Assembly (NCBI RefSeq): GCF_038396755.1
Contig: NZ_CP149822.1
Location: 4,866,001-4,930,000, forward strand
Direction: 5' to 3'
Length of the DNA stretch: 64,000 bases
From: Chitinophaga pollutisoli
Lineage (GTDB): Bacteria > Bacteroidota > Bacteroidia > Chitinophagales > Chitinophagaceae
Below the pieces are notes generated by a model. The model saw only the letters and a program-made list of their open reading frames with translations. It was not told where the DNA came from and ran no database searches. This document shows, one piece after another, positions 8,558 through 18,800 of the stretch. Each line of letters opens with the position of its first letter. Positions within the stretch are counted from its first letter, which is position 1. Both the position numbers and the translations under genes were made by a program.

Positions 8558-10006
8558 ATGAAAAAAATTACGATACTTATATTAATGACGCTGGTGATGG
8601 CTTCCTGCTCCGACGCACTGTTGGAGGAACCGCAATCCATCGCCGCGGAAGTGTTTTACAATACACCGGCGGAAGTAGAAGCTGGTCTTAACGCGATATA
8701 TGTGCCCATGCGCCGCGGCAGCGCGCTGGGTGCGCTGTACTTATGCCAGCACGAAATTTACACGGAATACCTGTACGGCCGGGGCAGCCATGCGCCGTTG
8801 AACGATTATACGGGGCTGGACCAGACGAACGTGTCGCGCGTGGGGGATATGTGGGCCGTATTCTACGAATCCATCCGCAACGCCAACATCGTGATCGAAA
8901 GGGCGCCGCTGGGCACGAAGATTTCCCCGGCGCAGTTGGACGGCTACCTGGCCGAGGCGCGCTGCATGCGGGCGCTGAATTACTTCTTCCTGGTCCGTAA
9001 CTGGGCCGGCGTTCCGATCCGCGACGAAAAGAATATGGACGTCCGGGAGTTGGCGCGCAACACGCAGGAACAGGTGTACGACTTCATCGTGGCGGACCTG
9101 GAGTGGGCGGAAACGCACCTGCCCGATAAGCCGCGGCTGTCAGGGGCGCCGTCGAAGTGGTCGGCCAAGGCGATCCTCACGGATGTGTACATGAATCTCC
9201 ATCAATATGAGAAAGCGCGCGACAAGGCGGGAGAGATCATCACCAGCAATAAATTCAGCCTGGTGAACGTGACGGTGGCGGAAGATTTTGAGAAGTTGTT
9301 CGGGGCGGATGTGGCGACTTCCACCGAAGAGGTGCTTTACCTGAAATATGCCAGGATGCCCAGCGGGCAGGGGTTTGCTTATCCGCAGTATTGCCACTAT
9401 CCTAATTCAGGGTATTTTCCGCCGGGAGGGTTTTATACTTTCTACAGCGATTCCGAAACGAATACTTTCCTGAAAAACTGGGATAAGAACGATCTGCGAT
9501 ATACATTTAACTGGTATCCGCAAACCTTCGGCCTGGGGCCCACCACGATCCTGCTTAAGAAGTTCGTGGACAAACAGGCGGTTTCGGGCGGAGGGAACGA
9601 TTATCCCATGTACCGCTATGCCGACATCCTCCTGTTCTACGCCGAGTGCGTGGCCCAGGCGGGCACTGCGCCCAATGCGGATGCGATGGAGAAATTGAAT
9701 ATGGTCCGCCGCCGCGCGTATGGAAAACCCGCCACCACGGCCGATGCTGCGGTAGATTTCAAACTGGCGGATTATGCTACGAAACAGGCGTTCATCGACC
9801 TGGTAGTGCGCGAGCGCGGGTACGAAAATTGCGGGGAATCGAAGCGCTGGCTGGATCTGAAGCGCCTCGGCATCGCGGAGGAAATCGTGCAGGCAGGGAA
9901 AGGCAAAACGGTGGCGCCGCGCCACCTGCTCTGGCCTATCCCCGTGATCGAAACGAATTATAATAAAGCGATAGATCCCGTTAAAGATCAGAATCCCGGT
10001 TACTAA
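8558..10006 (+). CDS. SusD/RagB-family outer-membrane lipoprotein, locus 1
   Basis: The 482-residue product begins with a lipoprotein signal (MKKITILILMTLVMASCSD, lipidated Cys at residue 17). It continues with the SusD N-terminal motif LLEEPQSIAAEVFYNTPAEVEAGLNAIY and a TPR-like helical body (LAEARCMRALNYFFLVRNWAGVPI, SKWSAKAILTDVYMNLHQYEKA). The C-terminal SusD signature includes YADILLFYAECVAQAG, VRERGYENCGESKRWLDLKRLG and LLWPIPVIE. SusD proteins form the ligand-capturing lid over SusC barrels at the cell surface. The gene follows susC by 24 bp and is certainly in the same operon. The ligand is unknown; no glycoside hydrolase is nearby to hint at a glycan. Confidence 0.92.
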   Translation: MKKITILILMTLVMASCSDALLEEPQSIAAEVFYNTPAEVEAGLNAIYVPMRRGSALGALYLCQHEIYTEYLYGRGSHAPLNDYTGLDQTNVSRVGDMWAVFYESIRNANIVIERAPLGTKISPAQLDGYLAEARCMRALNYFFLVRNWAGVPIRDEKNMDVRELARNTQEQVYDFIVADLEWAETHLPDKPRLSGAPSKWSAKAILTDVYMNLHQYEKARDKAGEIITSNKFSLVNVTVAEDFEKLFGADVATSTEEVLYLKYARMPSGQGFAYPQYCHYPNSGYFPPGGFYTFYSDSETNTFLKNWDKNDLRYTFNWYPQTFGLGPTTILLKKFVDKQAVSGGGNDYPMYRYADILLFYAECVAQAGTAPNADAMEKLNMVRRRAYGKPATTADAAVDFKLADYATKQAFIDLVVRERGYENCGESKRWLDLKRLGIAEEIVQAGKGKTVAPRHLLWPIPVIETNYNKAIDPVKDQNPGY

Positions 10007-10021
10007 TCCAATCCATAAAAG

Positions 10022-12013
10022 ATGCAAAAATTAAGAAAGACATTCCTGATTTGCCTGCTGGCGATGCCCGGCAGCCTGATGGCGCAACAAGTGAGGGAAG
10101 TAGACATCTGCGTGTACGGTGGGTCCTCCGCCGGTGTGATCGCCGCTTATACGGCCAAGAAACTGAATAAATCCGTGATCGTGATCGAACCGGGCAAACG
10201 CCTCGGCGGGCTCACTTCCGGTGGCCTGGGCTACACCGATATCGGCAACAAATACGCCATCTCCGGCATTTCGCGCGACTTCTACCGCCGCGTGGGCAAA
10301 CATTACGGCAAATTTGAAACCTGGATATTTGAGCCGGGCGTAGCGGAAAAAGTGTATCACCAATACGTAAAAGAAGCTGCGCTGGACATTGTATATGATC
10401 ACCGCATCACCGAAGCCAGCAAAACAGCCGGCAAGGTGACGGAAATTAAACTGGAATCCTCCACCGGCGGCACTCCCAAAGTCACCACAGTACGCGCGAA
10501 AATGTACATTGATTGCTCCTACGAAGGCGACCTTATGGCGCGGGCGGGCATCTCCTACACGGTGGGCCGCGAAGCCAACGCACAATATGGCGAAACGTAC
10601 AACGGTGTTCAGCTGCTGAACAAACACCAGTTCCCCGACGGCATCGATCCCTATAAAACACCGGGCAAACCGGAAAGCGGCGTGCTCTGGGGCATCAGCA
10701 CCGAACCGCTGGCCGCACAAGGCTCAGGCGATAAAAAAGTGCAGGCATACAACTTCAGGATCTGCCTGTCCAACAAACCTGAAAACCGCATCCCCATCAC
10801 CCGCCCGGAAGGTTACGATTCCACACGCTACGAGCTGCTGATCCGCCTGGTGAAACATCACACACCCGGCGACCTCAACGGTTTCCTCAAGTTCGACCGG
10901 ATGCCGAACAACAAAACAGACATCAACAACAACAACGCTTTTTCTACCGATATGATCGGCATGAACTACGACTACCCGGAGGCCGATTATGCCACCCGCG
11001 CGCGTATCACCAAAGAGCACGAGCTGTACAACAAAGGCCTGCTGTACTTCATCGGCCACGATCCCCGCATGCCGGAGCACCTCCGGAAACAAATGCTGGA
11101 ATGGGGCTATCCGAAAGATGAATACACCCAGTTCGGGAACTGGTCGCCGCAGATGTACGTGCGCGAAGCCCGCAGGATGGTGGGCGCTTACGTGATGACG
11201 CAAGCCAACTGCCAGGGCAAGGAAACGGTGGATGATGGCGTAGGCATGGCCGCATACACGATGGACTCCCACAACTGCCAGCGCATTATCGTTAACGGCA
11301 TGGTGAAGAATGAAGGCGATGTGCAGATTGGTGGCTTCGGGCCTTACCCCATCGCTTACCGCTCCATTATCCCCAAAAAGGAAGATTGCGGTAACGTGCT
11401 GGTGCCCATCTGCCTTTCCGCTTCGCATATCGCATACGGCTCCATCCGCATGGAACCCGTGTTTATGGTGCTGGGGCAATCCGCCGCCACGGCCGCTTCC
11501 ATGGCTATCGACGCGAAGCAAACCGTACAGGACGTAGATATCGCCAAACTGAAGGCAACCCTGCGCCAGCGCCCCCTGGCGGTAAATGCCACCGCCGAAA
11601 TCCTCGTGGATAACGACGACCAGGCGCATGTAACGGTAACCGGCGATTGGAAAAAGATCAACCGTGGCGCTTACGGTCCTTCAGCGTATGTGGCGGAGAA
11701 AGGCGCTTCCGGCGCTATCCGCTTCACACCGGATGTAGTGAGCGCGGGTACGTACCGGATCTATTCCTATGTGCCCAAACAGGCGGATATGTCCCAACAC
11801 ACGAGCATCAAGGTTTCATCCGATGGTAAAACGGTGAAGCCTGTGGACTTCGCAGCGTCGGCGGTGAAAGTGGAAGGACAGACTTCCGGCGAATGGGTGG
11901 ACCTTGGCACGGTGAAACTCGCCAAAGGCAAAAAAGGCTACGTGGAAATCACGACCGAAGGCGCGGATGGTACCGTGCTCGCGGATGCGGTATTGTTTAT
12001 TCCCGAGAAATAA
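10022..12013 (+). CDS. Exported FAD-dependent oxidoreductase with golvesin/xanthan lyase-like C-terminal domain
   Basis: After a signal peptide (KTFLICLLAMPGSLMA), the protein has an FAD-binding Rossmann motif (VDICVYGGSSAGVIAAYTAKKL) and the FAD_oxidored family hallmarks RLGGLTSGGLGYTDIG and MYIDCSYEGDLMARAGI. It ends with a beta-rich tail from about residue 530 (NDDQAHVTVTGDWKKINR...GTYRIYSYVPKQADMSQHTSIKV), which matches the golvesin-C-like domain found in so-called xanthan lyases. Total length is 663 residues. It lies 15 bp after susD and ends the operon. It probably oxidises or modifies the imported ligand, or a sugar derived from it, in the periplasm or at the surface. The exact reaction is not known for this family. 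Confidence 0.85.
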   Translation: MQKLRKTFLICLLAMPGSLMAQQVREVDICVYGGSSAGVIAAYTAKKLNKSVIVIEPGKRLGGLTSGGLGYTDIGNKYAISGISRDFYRRVGKHYGKFETWIFEPGVAEKVYHQYVKEAALDIVYDHRITEASKTAGKVTEIKLESSTGGTPKVTTVRAKMYIDCSYEGDLMARAGISYTVGREANAQYGETYNGVQLLNKHQFPDGIDPYKTPGKPESGVLWGISTEPLAAQGSGDKKVQAYNFRICLSNKPENRIPITRPEGYDSTRYELLIRLVKHHTPGDLNGFLKFDRMPNNKTDINNNNAFSTDMIGMNYDYPEADYATRARITKEHELYNKGLLYFIGHDPRMPEHLRKQMLEWGYPKDEYTQFGNWSPQMYVREARRMVGAYVMTQANCQGKETVDDGVGMAAYTMDSHNCQRIIVNGMVKNEGDVQIGGFGPYPIAYRSIIPKKEDCGNVLVPICLSASHIAYGSIRMEPVFMVLGQSAATAASMAIDAKQTVQDVDIAKLKATLRQRPLAVNATAEILVDNDDQAHVTVTGDWKKINRGAYGPSAYVAEKGASGAIRFTPDVVSAGTYRIYSYVPKQADMSQHTSIKVSSDGKTVKPVDFAASAVKVEGQTSGEWVDLGTVKLAKGKKGYVEITTEGADGTVLADAVLFIPEK

Positions 12014-12035
12014 CCCATATCCATACCCATGATAA

Positions 12036-12069
12036 AAAAGCCGGGCTCAATTGGGCCCGGCTTTTCATT
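12036..12069. terminator. Bidirectional terminator between convergent operons
   Basis: The stem AAAAGCCGGGC / GCCCGGCTTTT has a short AATTGG-containing loop, A-rich on the left and T-rich on the right. It therefore terminates both the rightward FAD-oxidoreductase operon and the leftward amidohydrolase operon, which end on either side of it. Confidence 0.85.
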
Positions 12070-12084
12070 TTTTACGAAGAACAG

Positions 12085-13326
12085 TTACAGGGCGGGTTTC
12101 CCTTTGATAAATACTTGCACCGGTTGGAAGAGCACGTTTAAATCCTGCAAGGGATCGGCGGAAAGCAGGAGCAGATCCGCCCGCATGCCTTTGCGCACGG
12201 CACCGCGGTCGCTGAGGCCGCAGGCGCGCGCGCCGTTGAGTGTGGCCGCCTGGATGACCGCCGCCGCGCTCAGCCCGCATTTTTGCTGTAGCAGCAGCAT
12301 TTCCTGCAGAAGGGGAATGGCGCCGGTATTGGGATAAATCCAATCGGTGCCGGCAACGATTTGCACACCGAGGGCATGCGCCAGCCGTGTCACGATGGCG
12401 GCGCTGTGCATTTTATTGTTCTCCGCATGGAAAACGGTAGGGTCGAGGAAGATGTTTTGAAGCGCCATTTGGCGGAGGAGCGGGATTTGCGCGAGCGTGT
12501 CCAGCTGGAATTCTTTGCGGTAAAGCGCTTGCCAGGCTTTGCCGATTTCGAGCGTGTCGCCGGGCAGCTGCTGAAATGCGAAATCGTTGGCGTGCGACAT
12601 GCTGTTCACACCTGCGGCAGCAACTGCGGCCGGTTTGCAGGGGAACACGGCGGCGTGGCTCCAGGCTTTCAGCCCGGCTTTATGGGCTTCTTCGGTGATC
12701 TCGCGGATAAGCGCGGCATCGAGGTCGGCGTAGATTTTGATGCCGGTAACGCCGGCTGCCTTCGCGGATTGGATCGCAGTGGCCACGTTCATTCCGGACA
12801 TGAGGGCGCGGTACCAGGCGCTGTTTCCCAGGTCGCCATCGCGGCCGGATCGGCGGATCAGGTCAAAATATCCCGGGCCGGCAAATTGCGCCGCGAAGAA
12901 AATATCGGGACCCATCGTTTTGCCGGAGCGCACATCGTCGCGGCAGGCGGCCAGGTAAGGCGCATTCCCCGCCATATCGCGGACGGTGGTGATGCCATGC
13001 CGCACCATGTTGCCCATGATGCTGTCGGTCTGCAACCGCGCTTTCCGGATATCTTCGTCTACCACTGTGGCCAGGTGCACGTGTGCGTCCATCATCCCCG
13101 GCGCCAGAAATTTTCCTTCGCCGTCGATGACCGTCGCATTCCCGATGTGGCGCGGGGCTTTGGTGTAAATTTTTTGAATGATGCCGTTGCCGATGAGGAT
13201 GGATGCTTTGCGTGGGCGGATACCCGTTTCGCCATCTATCACCGTTACGTTTTTAACGAGCAATTGCTGGGCCTGCGCTGTTCCGCACAGGCAGCCTATC
13301 CATACAAACAATAAAGCGTAGCGCAT
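12085..13326 (-). CDS. Exported metal-dependent amidohydrolase
   Basis: A signal peptide (YALLFVWIGCLCGTAQA) precedes an amidohydrolase TIM barrel of normal length (413 residues). The metal site is complete: His82 and His84 (AHVHLA), Lys197 (TGIKIYAD), His224 (AWSHAA), His245 (SMSHAND) and Asp328 (VAGTDW), with the family ending GMRADLLLLSADPLQDL. Members of this imidazolonepropionase/prolidase-like branch hydrolyse peptides or cyclic amides; the substrate here is inferred only as a small amide. The start codon overlaps the stop of the upstream thioredoxin-like gene by one base (TAATG), so the two are translationally coupled. This is the last gene of SusCD operon 2. Confidence 0.85.
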   Translation of the reverse strand: MRYALLFVWIGCLCGTAQAQQLLVKNVTVIDGETGIRPRKASILIGNGIIQKIYTKAPRHIGNATVIDGEGKFLAPGMMDAHVHLATVVDEDIRKARLQTDSIMGNMVRHGITTVRDMAGNAPYLAACRDDVRSGKTMGPDIFFAAQFAGPGYFDLIRRSGRDGDLGNSAWYRALMSGMNVATAIQSAKAAGVTGIKIYADLDAALIREITEEAHKAGLKAWSHAAVFPCKPAAVAAAGVNSMSHANDFAFQQLPGDTLEIGKAWQALYRKEFQLDTLAQIPLLRQMALQNIFLDPTVFHAENNKMHSAAIVTRLAHALGVQIVAGTDWIYPNTGAIPLLQEMLLLQQKCGLSAAAVIQAATLNGARACGLSDRGAVRKGMRADLLLLSADPLQDLNVLFQPVQVFIKGKPAL

Positions 13327-14387
13327 TATGGTAATTTTTCTAAATCGGAGATGGCAACGTGTTGCCGGATGATTTTTCCAGTTTTGTCGATTAAAAAAGT
13401 GGCGGGTAATGATCTGACATGATACTTCGCCACGATGTCGCTTTTCATGCCTTCCGGCGCCACCAGTTGCAGCCAGGGGATTTTATCCGCGGCCACCGCT
13501 TTCCTCCATAATTCATCTTTTTCATCCACCGAAACTGATACCACTTCGATGCCTTTCCGTTTCAGGGCGGCGTAATGGGGTGCAAGCTCCCGGTTGCCGG
13601 CGCGGCAAGGCGTACACCATGATGCCCATATATCCAGCAGGATGTAGCGGTTCCGGGCAACAAGGCTGTCGAGATGTACCAGCGATCCGTCGATGGCGCG
13701 CAAAGCGAAAGCGGGCGCGGTTTTGCCCGTCATATTGAACCGTTCGGAGTGGACTTGTTTTTCAACAAGTTTGTTCGTGGTGGCGGAAGCCCATTCCTGT
13801 TGGCGGAAGGAGGGGATGAGCTGTGAAAGCGAAGCATCCGTCCAGGCGAAAGCGTATTGGTATGCGCTCCATGCCCCTGCGAGATTGCCAGCGTTTTTCA
13901 GCGCGAAAGCCAGTCTTTTTTGCTGGACTTCCGTGGCCATGCGGCCAATTTTATTATTGATGGCCAGTTTTTTATCGAGATCTTCCGTCTTGCCATATTC
14001 CACTCCCAACCGGCTCCATTCCGACTCCACCGGTTTCATGCTTTTTTCGAAAGCGATGAACTTTTGCTGGATGGTATTGCCTTTGACGGTGGTAGCCGAA
14101 TCTTTCCCGATCATTACCGTTACGGGCGATTTACCCGCGAAAACGGTCGCATTGGCAAATGGTGCGCGCAAACTGACGGAATATACGGCGGCGCCGCTGT
14201 CGGGCAGTTGCAAGACGATCTGGCCCTGGCGCATAATCGGTGTATCGATAAGTTGGCGAGTGGGCCATTCGCGGTAGATACGCACTTTGGCGCCGTCGGC
14301 ATGCAGGGCGGATGTGATCTTCAGTTCCTGCGCCCGGCCCGGAAGAGCGGCGGCGAGGAGAGCGGTCAGGCAAAGAATTTGTTTCAT
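13326..14387 (-). CDS. TlpA-like periplasmic thioredoxin with N-terminal DUF4369
   Basis: The 353-residue exported protein (signal peptide KQILCLTALLAAALPGRAQ) has an N-terminal DUF4369-type beta domain, a helical linker and a C-terminal thioredoxin domain of the TlpA/ResA type. Its active site is WCTPC, with cysteines at 258 and 261 (LLDIWASWCTPCRAGN), and a cis-Pro region lies at VRSLPATFLIDKTG. Such proteins reduce or shuffle disulfides in the periplasm, and in Bacteroidota they are often part of SusCD operons. It lies 47 bp after the susD gene of locus 2 and is coupled to the amidohydrolase downstream. Confidence 0.88.
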   Translation of the reverse strand: MKQILCLTALLAAALPGRAQELKITSALHADGAKVRIYREWPTRQLIDTPIMRQGQIVLQLPDSGAAVYSVSLRAPFANATVFAGKSPVTVMIGKDSATTVKGNTIQQKFIAFEKSMKPVESEWSRLGVEYGKTEDLDKKLAINNKIGRMATEVQQKRLAFALKNAGNLAGAWSAYQYAFAWTDASLSQLIPSFRQQEWASATTNKLVEKQVHSERFNMTGKTAPAFALRAIDGSLVHLDSLVARNRYILLDIWASWCTPCRAGNRELAPHYAALKRKGIEVVSVSVDEKDELWRKAVAADKIPWLQLVAPEGMKSDIVAKYHVRSLPATFLIDKTGKIIRQHVAISDLEKLP

Positions 14388-14434
14388 GCGGAGAATTAGC
14401 CCGGGATACGAGGTACCCCGGGCGTTGGTTATGG

Positions 14435-15820
14435 TTAGTTTCTGGGATTGGGAAGAATATCCGGGTTGATCATCATGATCTTCGGCGCGATTTCGAGCAG
14501 GTAATTCGGCGAGCCGGCGGGCAGCGTGTAGACTTGTCCGAGGTGATCGCGTTGCAGGTCTTTTTTGAACCGCGGATCGTTGTTCAGGCGTTTGAGATCG
14601 AAGAGGCGCACGCCGCGGTACATCAGTTCCAGCCTTCTTTCGCGGAGCACGAGCGCCAGCGCTTCGTCTGCCGTGGCTGCGGTCAACGCAGTGTAATCCT
14701 CCGGTTTGAAGCGTTTTTGCCGCAGGGTGTTCAGGATGGCCGCCGCTTCGTCTTTCTTGTTGTCGCGGGCGAGCGCTTCAGCCCTGATGAGCATCATTTC
14801 CGGAACGCCGATGCTGAAATTGGTAGCGCCGGGGAAGTAATCCGGGTACGGGCTCGGCGGTGTTAAGGCGGAGCGGGGGATACGGGTGAAAGTGTATACG
14901 TAGCGGAGGTCCTTCTCGCCGATGATCCCCAACAGTTCCGGGTTGATCATAAAGCGGGTGAAAACGCCGTTGTTGCTGTTGGTTTTGGTATACAGGTTTT
15001 CCGGGTTGTTTTCCGGGATAGGCTTGTTGGTGACGCCGCTGGTAGGCCGCGCGGGGTTCACGAACGAAAATGTGTTGTGGTCGAGCAAGGTGGACCGGAT
15101 GGCCAGGGCTTTCTCCGCTGCGGCTTTCGCGCCGGCATAATCACCCATGTAGAGCCGCACGCGCGCCAGCAAGGCGTGGGCGGCCGCTTTGCCCGGATGT
15201 ACGTAGTTGCGGCCCGTATCGGGCAATGCGGTAATTGCTATAGCATCCGACAGGTCTTTGATCACCTGGTCATACACTTCTTTTACAGTGGCGCGCTTCA
15301 GTTTGGCTTCCAGATCGGGCACCAGCAGCAGGGGCACCGCCAGATCGGAGGCGGCGGTGGCAGGGGTGTATTCCTTCCCGAAAATATTGGCAAGGTGGAA
15401 GTAATTGTAAGCGCGCTGGATTTTTGCTTCCGCGATATTGCGCTCGCGCGCTTCCGCATCGCCGGGGGCACTCACGATTTTGTCGAGCACCAGGTTGCAA
15501 TAGTAAATATTGCTGTAGATGCGCACGTATTCATTGTCCTCCTCTGTCTGCAACATCGTTTCCTTCTGCCATAGGTAGTTTTTCGTACTCCGGGAATTGG
15601 CGGTGCTGCGGATCTGCTCGTCAGTGTAATGGATGTCGTCTGTCATGAATTCAGCCTGCATATAGCCGGCGTCGGCCTGAAGGATGTCGTTCATGAACAT
15701 TTCATAATCGGCTACTGTAGTGGGCAGCACTTTTTTCTTCGGCGTTACGTCGAGGAATTTTTTGCAGCTTCCTGCGGCCAGGCCGAGGAGCAAAACGCTA
15801 TATAAAGTAATTTTCTTCAT
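14435..15820 (-). CDS. SusD/RagB-family outer-membrane lipoprotein, locus 2
   Basis: The protein has 461 residues. The lipoprotein signal MKKITLYSVLLLGLAAGSCKK places the lipidated Cys at 19. The body carries SusD hallmarks: an N-terminal region KFLDVTPKKKVLPTTVADYEMFMND, helical repeat segments (ERNIAEAKIQRAYNYFHLANIFG, GKAAAHALLARVRLYMGDYAGA) and the C-terminal LVLRERRLELMYRGVRLFDLKRLNND signature. The gene starts 12 bp after the SusC stop. It should form the surface lid of the locus 2 SusC. The neighbouring amidohydrolase and thioredoxin suggest a peptide-like or amide ligand, which is an inference only. Confidence 0.9.
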   Translation of the reverse strand: MKKITLYSVLLLGLAAGSCKKFLDVTPKKKVLPTTVADYEMFMNDILQADAGYMQAEFMTDDIHYTDEQIRSTANSRSTKNYLWQKETMLQTEEDNEYVRIYSNIYYCNLVLDKIVSAPGDAEARERNIAEAKIQRAYNYFHLANIFGKEYTPATAASDLAVPLLLVPDLEAKLKRATVKEVYDQVIKDLSDAIAITALPDTGRNYVHPGKAAAHALLARVRLYMGDYAGAKAAAEKALAIRSTLLDHNTFSFVNPARPTSGVTNKPIPENNPENLYTKTNSNNGVFTRFMINPELLGIIGEKDLRYVYTFTRIPRSALTPPSPYPDYFPGATNFSIGVPEMMLIRAEALARDNKKDEAAAILNTLRQKRFKPEDYTALTAATADEALALVLRERRLELMYRGVRLFDLKRLNNDPRFKKDLQRDHLGQVYTLPAGSPNYLLEIAPKIMMINPDILPNPRN

Positions 15821-15832
15821 GTGGATGCTGTT

Positions 15833-18800
15833 TTACAATTCAACCCTTAAGGTCAATGTGGTTACGCGCGGTTCTGGCAGGAAGTAGGTGCCGGTCATGG
15901 GATCCACCGCATCCGGATCGATGCCGTATTTGTTTTTCTTCCACAGCGCTACGTTGTTCATCTGCGCCACGAAAGAAACGCTGTTGAGGAAGGTCCGTTT
16001 CAGGATGGTGGACGGCAATTTATAGCCAAGCTGGATCTCGCGCAGGCGGATATACGCCCCTGACATCTCGCTGTTGGTAGAATACTGAATCACGCGCTCC
16101 CTGCCATCGTAGAAGTCTTCCGGATCAAAGGAAGGCGTGATCGCCGCCAGGTCGGTGGTGGCTTCGTCGCCGGGCTTGCGCCAGCGCTCGGATATGCGCG
16201 CATCGTAATTGGAGAGGAACCCGTAACCATACATTTGCGGCGTGAACCGGCGGATCACATTGCCGAAGTTATAGGTGAGGAACACGCTCGAGAAGAAATC
16301 CTTGTAATAGAAAATATTCGTAAACCCTCCCGTAAAAGGCGCCCTGTAGGTACCGTTGTTCACCAGGGATGCCATCACCGGCACTTTCACTTTCCCGTCT
16401 TTATCGCCGTACACGAGCGGATTGCCACGATTGTCGAGCCCCGCCCACCGATAGCTCCACAACGCTTCCCGCGCGTAACCTTCCACATACTGACCGGAAC
16501 TGCTCACGCGGCTGATAACCGGGCTTGTCTCCCGCACTTTGTTCTCGAGAATGATATTCTTGTTGAAACCCGCATTCACGCGCGACGACCACCGGAATGT
16601 GCGCCCTTCGATGATATTGGCCTGGATGGCAAGGTCAAACCCTTTGTTGCGCATCCGCGATGCGTTGATGTTGAATTGCGTCCAGCCCACGGTGGGGTCG
16701 AGCATAACGACGCCGAGCAGGTCGTATCCGTAACGGTTATAGTAATCGGCCGTCACCTGGAAGCGGTTTTTCAGCAGACCCACATCCACGCCGGCATTAA
16801 TGGTGCGTGTGCGCTCCCAGCGCAGCTTGGGATTGTAGGAACTGACGCGCGCCCTGAAGTCGTTGAACGCCGTCTGGAATGTACGGGTGGCAGTCAGCAG
16901 GGGAGTAGTGGTGCGGTCGTAGTTACCGGTAAGACCGGCCGTTACCCGCACTTTCAGCATGTTGATAGCGGGAACCCGGAAGAATTTCTCTTCCGCAACG
17001 TTCCACGCGCCACCTACAGACCACAGCGGTGTACGGCGGTATTTCGGATCGGCGCCGAACATGTTCGACTGGTCGATCCGGAAGCTGCTGGTGAACGTAT
17101 ACCGCTCGTCGTAGGTGTAACCTGCGGTAGCGTAGTAGGATTTTTCGCGGACGTCGTTATGGCTGAAACCGTCGAGCGAAGTAGGGTCGAGGCGGGGGAT
17201 GGCCGTGCTGTTCCACCAGGTGAGCCCGCCATTGGCGAGCTTATGCTGGTCGAAGAACTGCCAGGAAAGCAGCTGGTCGTCGTACCCGAATTTCCGGCTG
17301 GTAAATCCTTCCGTCACATTCTTTTTCAATTCCGCACCCGCTGCCACATTAATAAAATGGACGCTGTTGATCAGATTGGAATAATTCAGTTGCGAGCGCA
17401 GCGCCCAGTTATTGTAGGTCATTTCCGACTGGTCGAGGATGTTGCCCAGCGGGAGGTTGAACACGGCCTTGTTGGCGGCGTTCATCGATGCGTAACGGTT
17501 CAGGTAATAGCGCGCTTCATAAGACTGTTTGTCGGTGATATCCTTGCCGCTGGTCTTGAGCCGGTCGAACAGGAAATCCGTATTGAAAGTGAAGTGCTTC
17601 AGGAATTTGTATTGCACGCCTACTTTCGTGCGGATGCCGAAATTACGGGTCACGTTGTTGGCCAGGCGCGCTTCTTCAATGAGGTTTTTGCCATTATCGA
17701 GGTAGCCGAAACCGGTGATGATGTCGTTGGAAGCTTTATTGAAACCCGTGTAATCGTATATGTAGTTCCCCGAACCGTCCAGCAGCAGCTGATAGGGCGG
17801 CAGGTTTTGAATATCGTTGTTCAGGTACGGGGCGATATTTTGACGTGAGGAAACGGCGTTGAGGTCGAGGCTTACCCGGAGGTCGCGCGTTAGTTCGAGG
17901 TCGCTGCGGGAATTGACCTGGTACGATTCGTTTTTATCGCCGATGTAATTGGAACGGTTGTTTTCGTAGGTACCGGAGATAATGTAGCGGTAGCGCGGAC
18001 CGCCGCCGGAGAACGACAGGTAATGGTTCTGGCGGATACCGGTGCGCAGCAGCTGGTCGCGGATCTGGCCTGTATTGGAAATGCCACCCAGCGAATCCTG
18101 CAAGCGGGAAAACTCCTGCTGCGTGATATCACCCCTGTCGAGGCGCATGAGGATGTCCATAGAGGGGGAATAACCGCTTTCACTTCCATTGAAAATGACG
18201 GGGTTGAGGAATCCCTTATCATATACTTCCTTGTCGTAATCCAGGATATCCGCCGCGGAGGCGCGGTGCAACCTGGAATAATCGGGGCGGGATGTGAAAT
18301 ACGTGTTGGCTGCGTAATTGATCTTCATTTTCCCCTCTTTCCCGCGTTTGGTGGTGATCACGATCACGCCGTTGGAAGCGCGGGCGCCCCAGATCGCGGA
18401 AGCCGCGGCATCTTTCAGTACATCAATTTTTTCCACGTCATTCATATTCTCGGGCAACTGGTTCACCGGGAACCCGTCCACCACGATCAGCGGCTGGTTG
18501 CGACTTTCGTCGATGGCGCTGCCGCCGCGCATCTGGAGGTCGATCCCCCGGCCCTGCGGTCCCTGGCCAACCCGGTGTACCGCGTTGCGAGGGAAAGACC
18601 GGGAATGCTGCCTTCCAGGAGCTGGTTCAGCGACTGGCTGCTGCGCCTTTCGATTTCCTGCGGCGAAAGCGAGGAATAAGCGCCGGTGGTGTTTTTCTTC
18701 GCCAGCGATTGATAGCCGGTCGAGATCACCACTTCCCGGATGCTTTGCGCCGCCGGCTTCAGGGTAACATTCACCATGGCATTGGCGCCAACTTCCTGCT

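Noticed and set aside
12361..13314. 317-codon plus-strand frame opposite the amidohydrolase
   Set aside because: The opposite strand has a complete metal-binding amidohydrolase; this frame has no recognisable motif.
16235..17848. Long 537-codon open frame opposite the SusC of locus 2
   Set aside because: It is the antisense shadow of a GC-rich, strongly conserved receptor gene; it has no family features and no start context.
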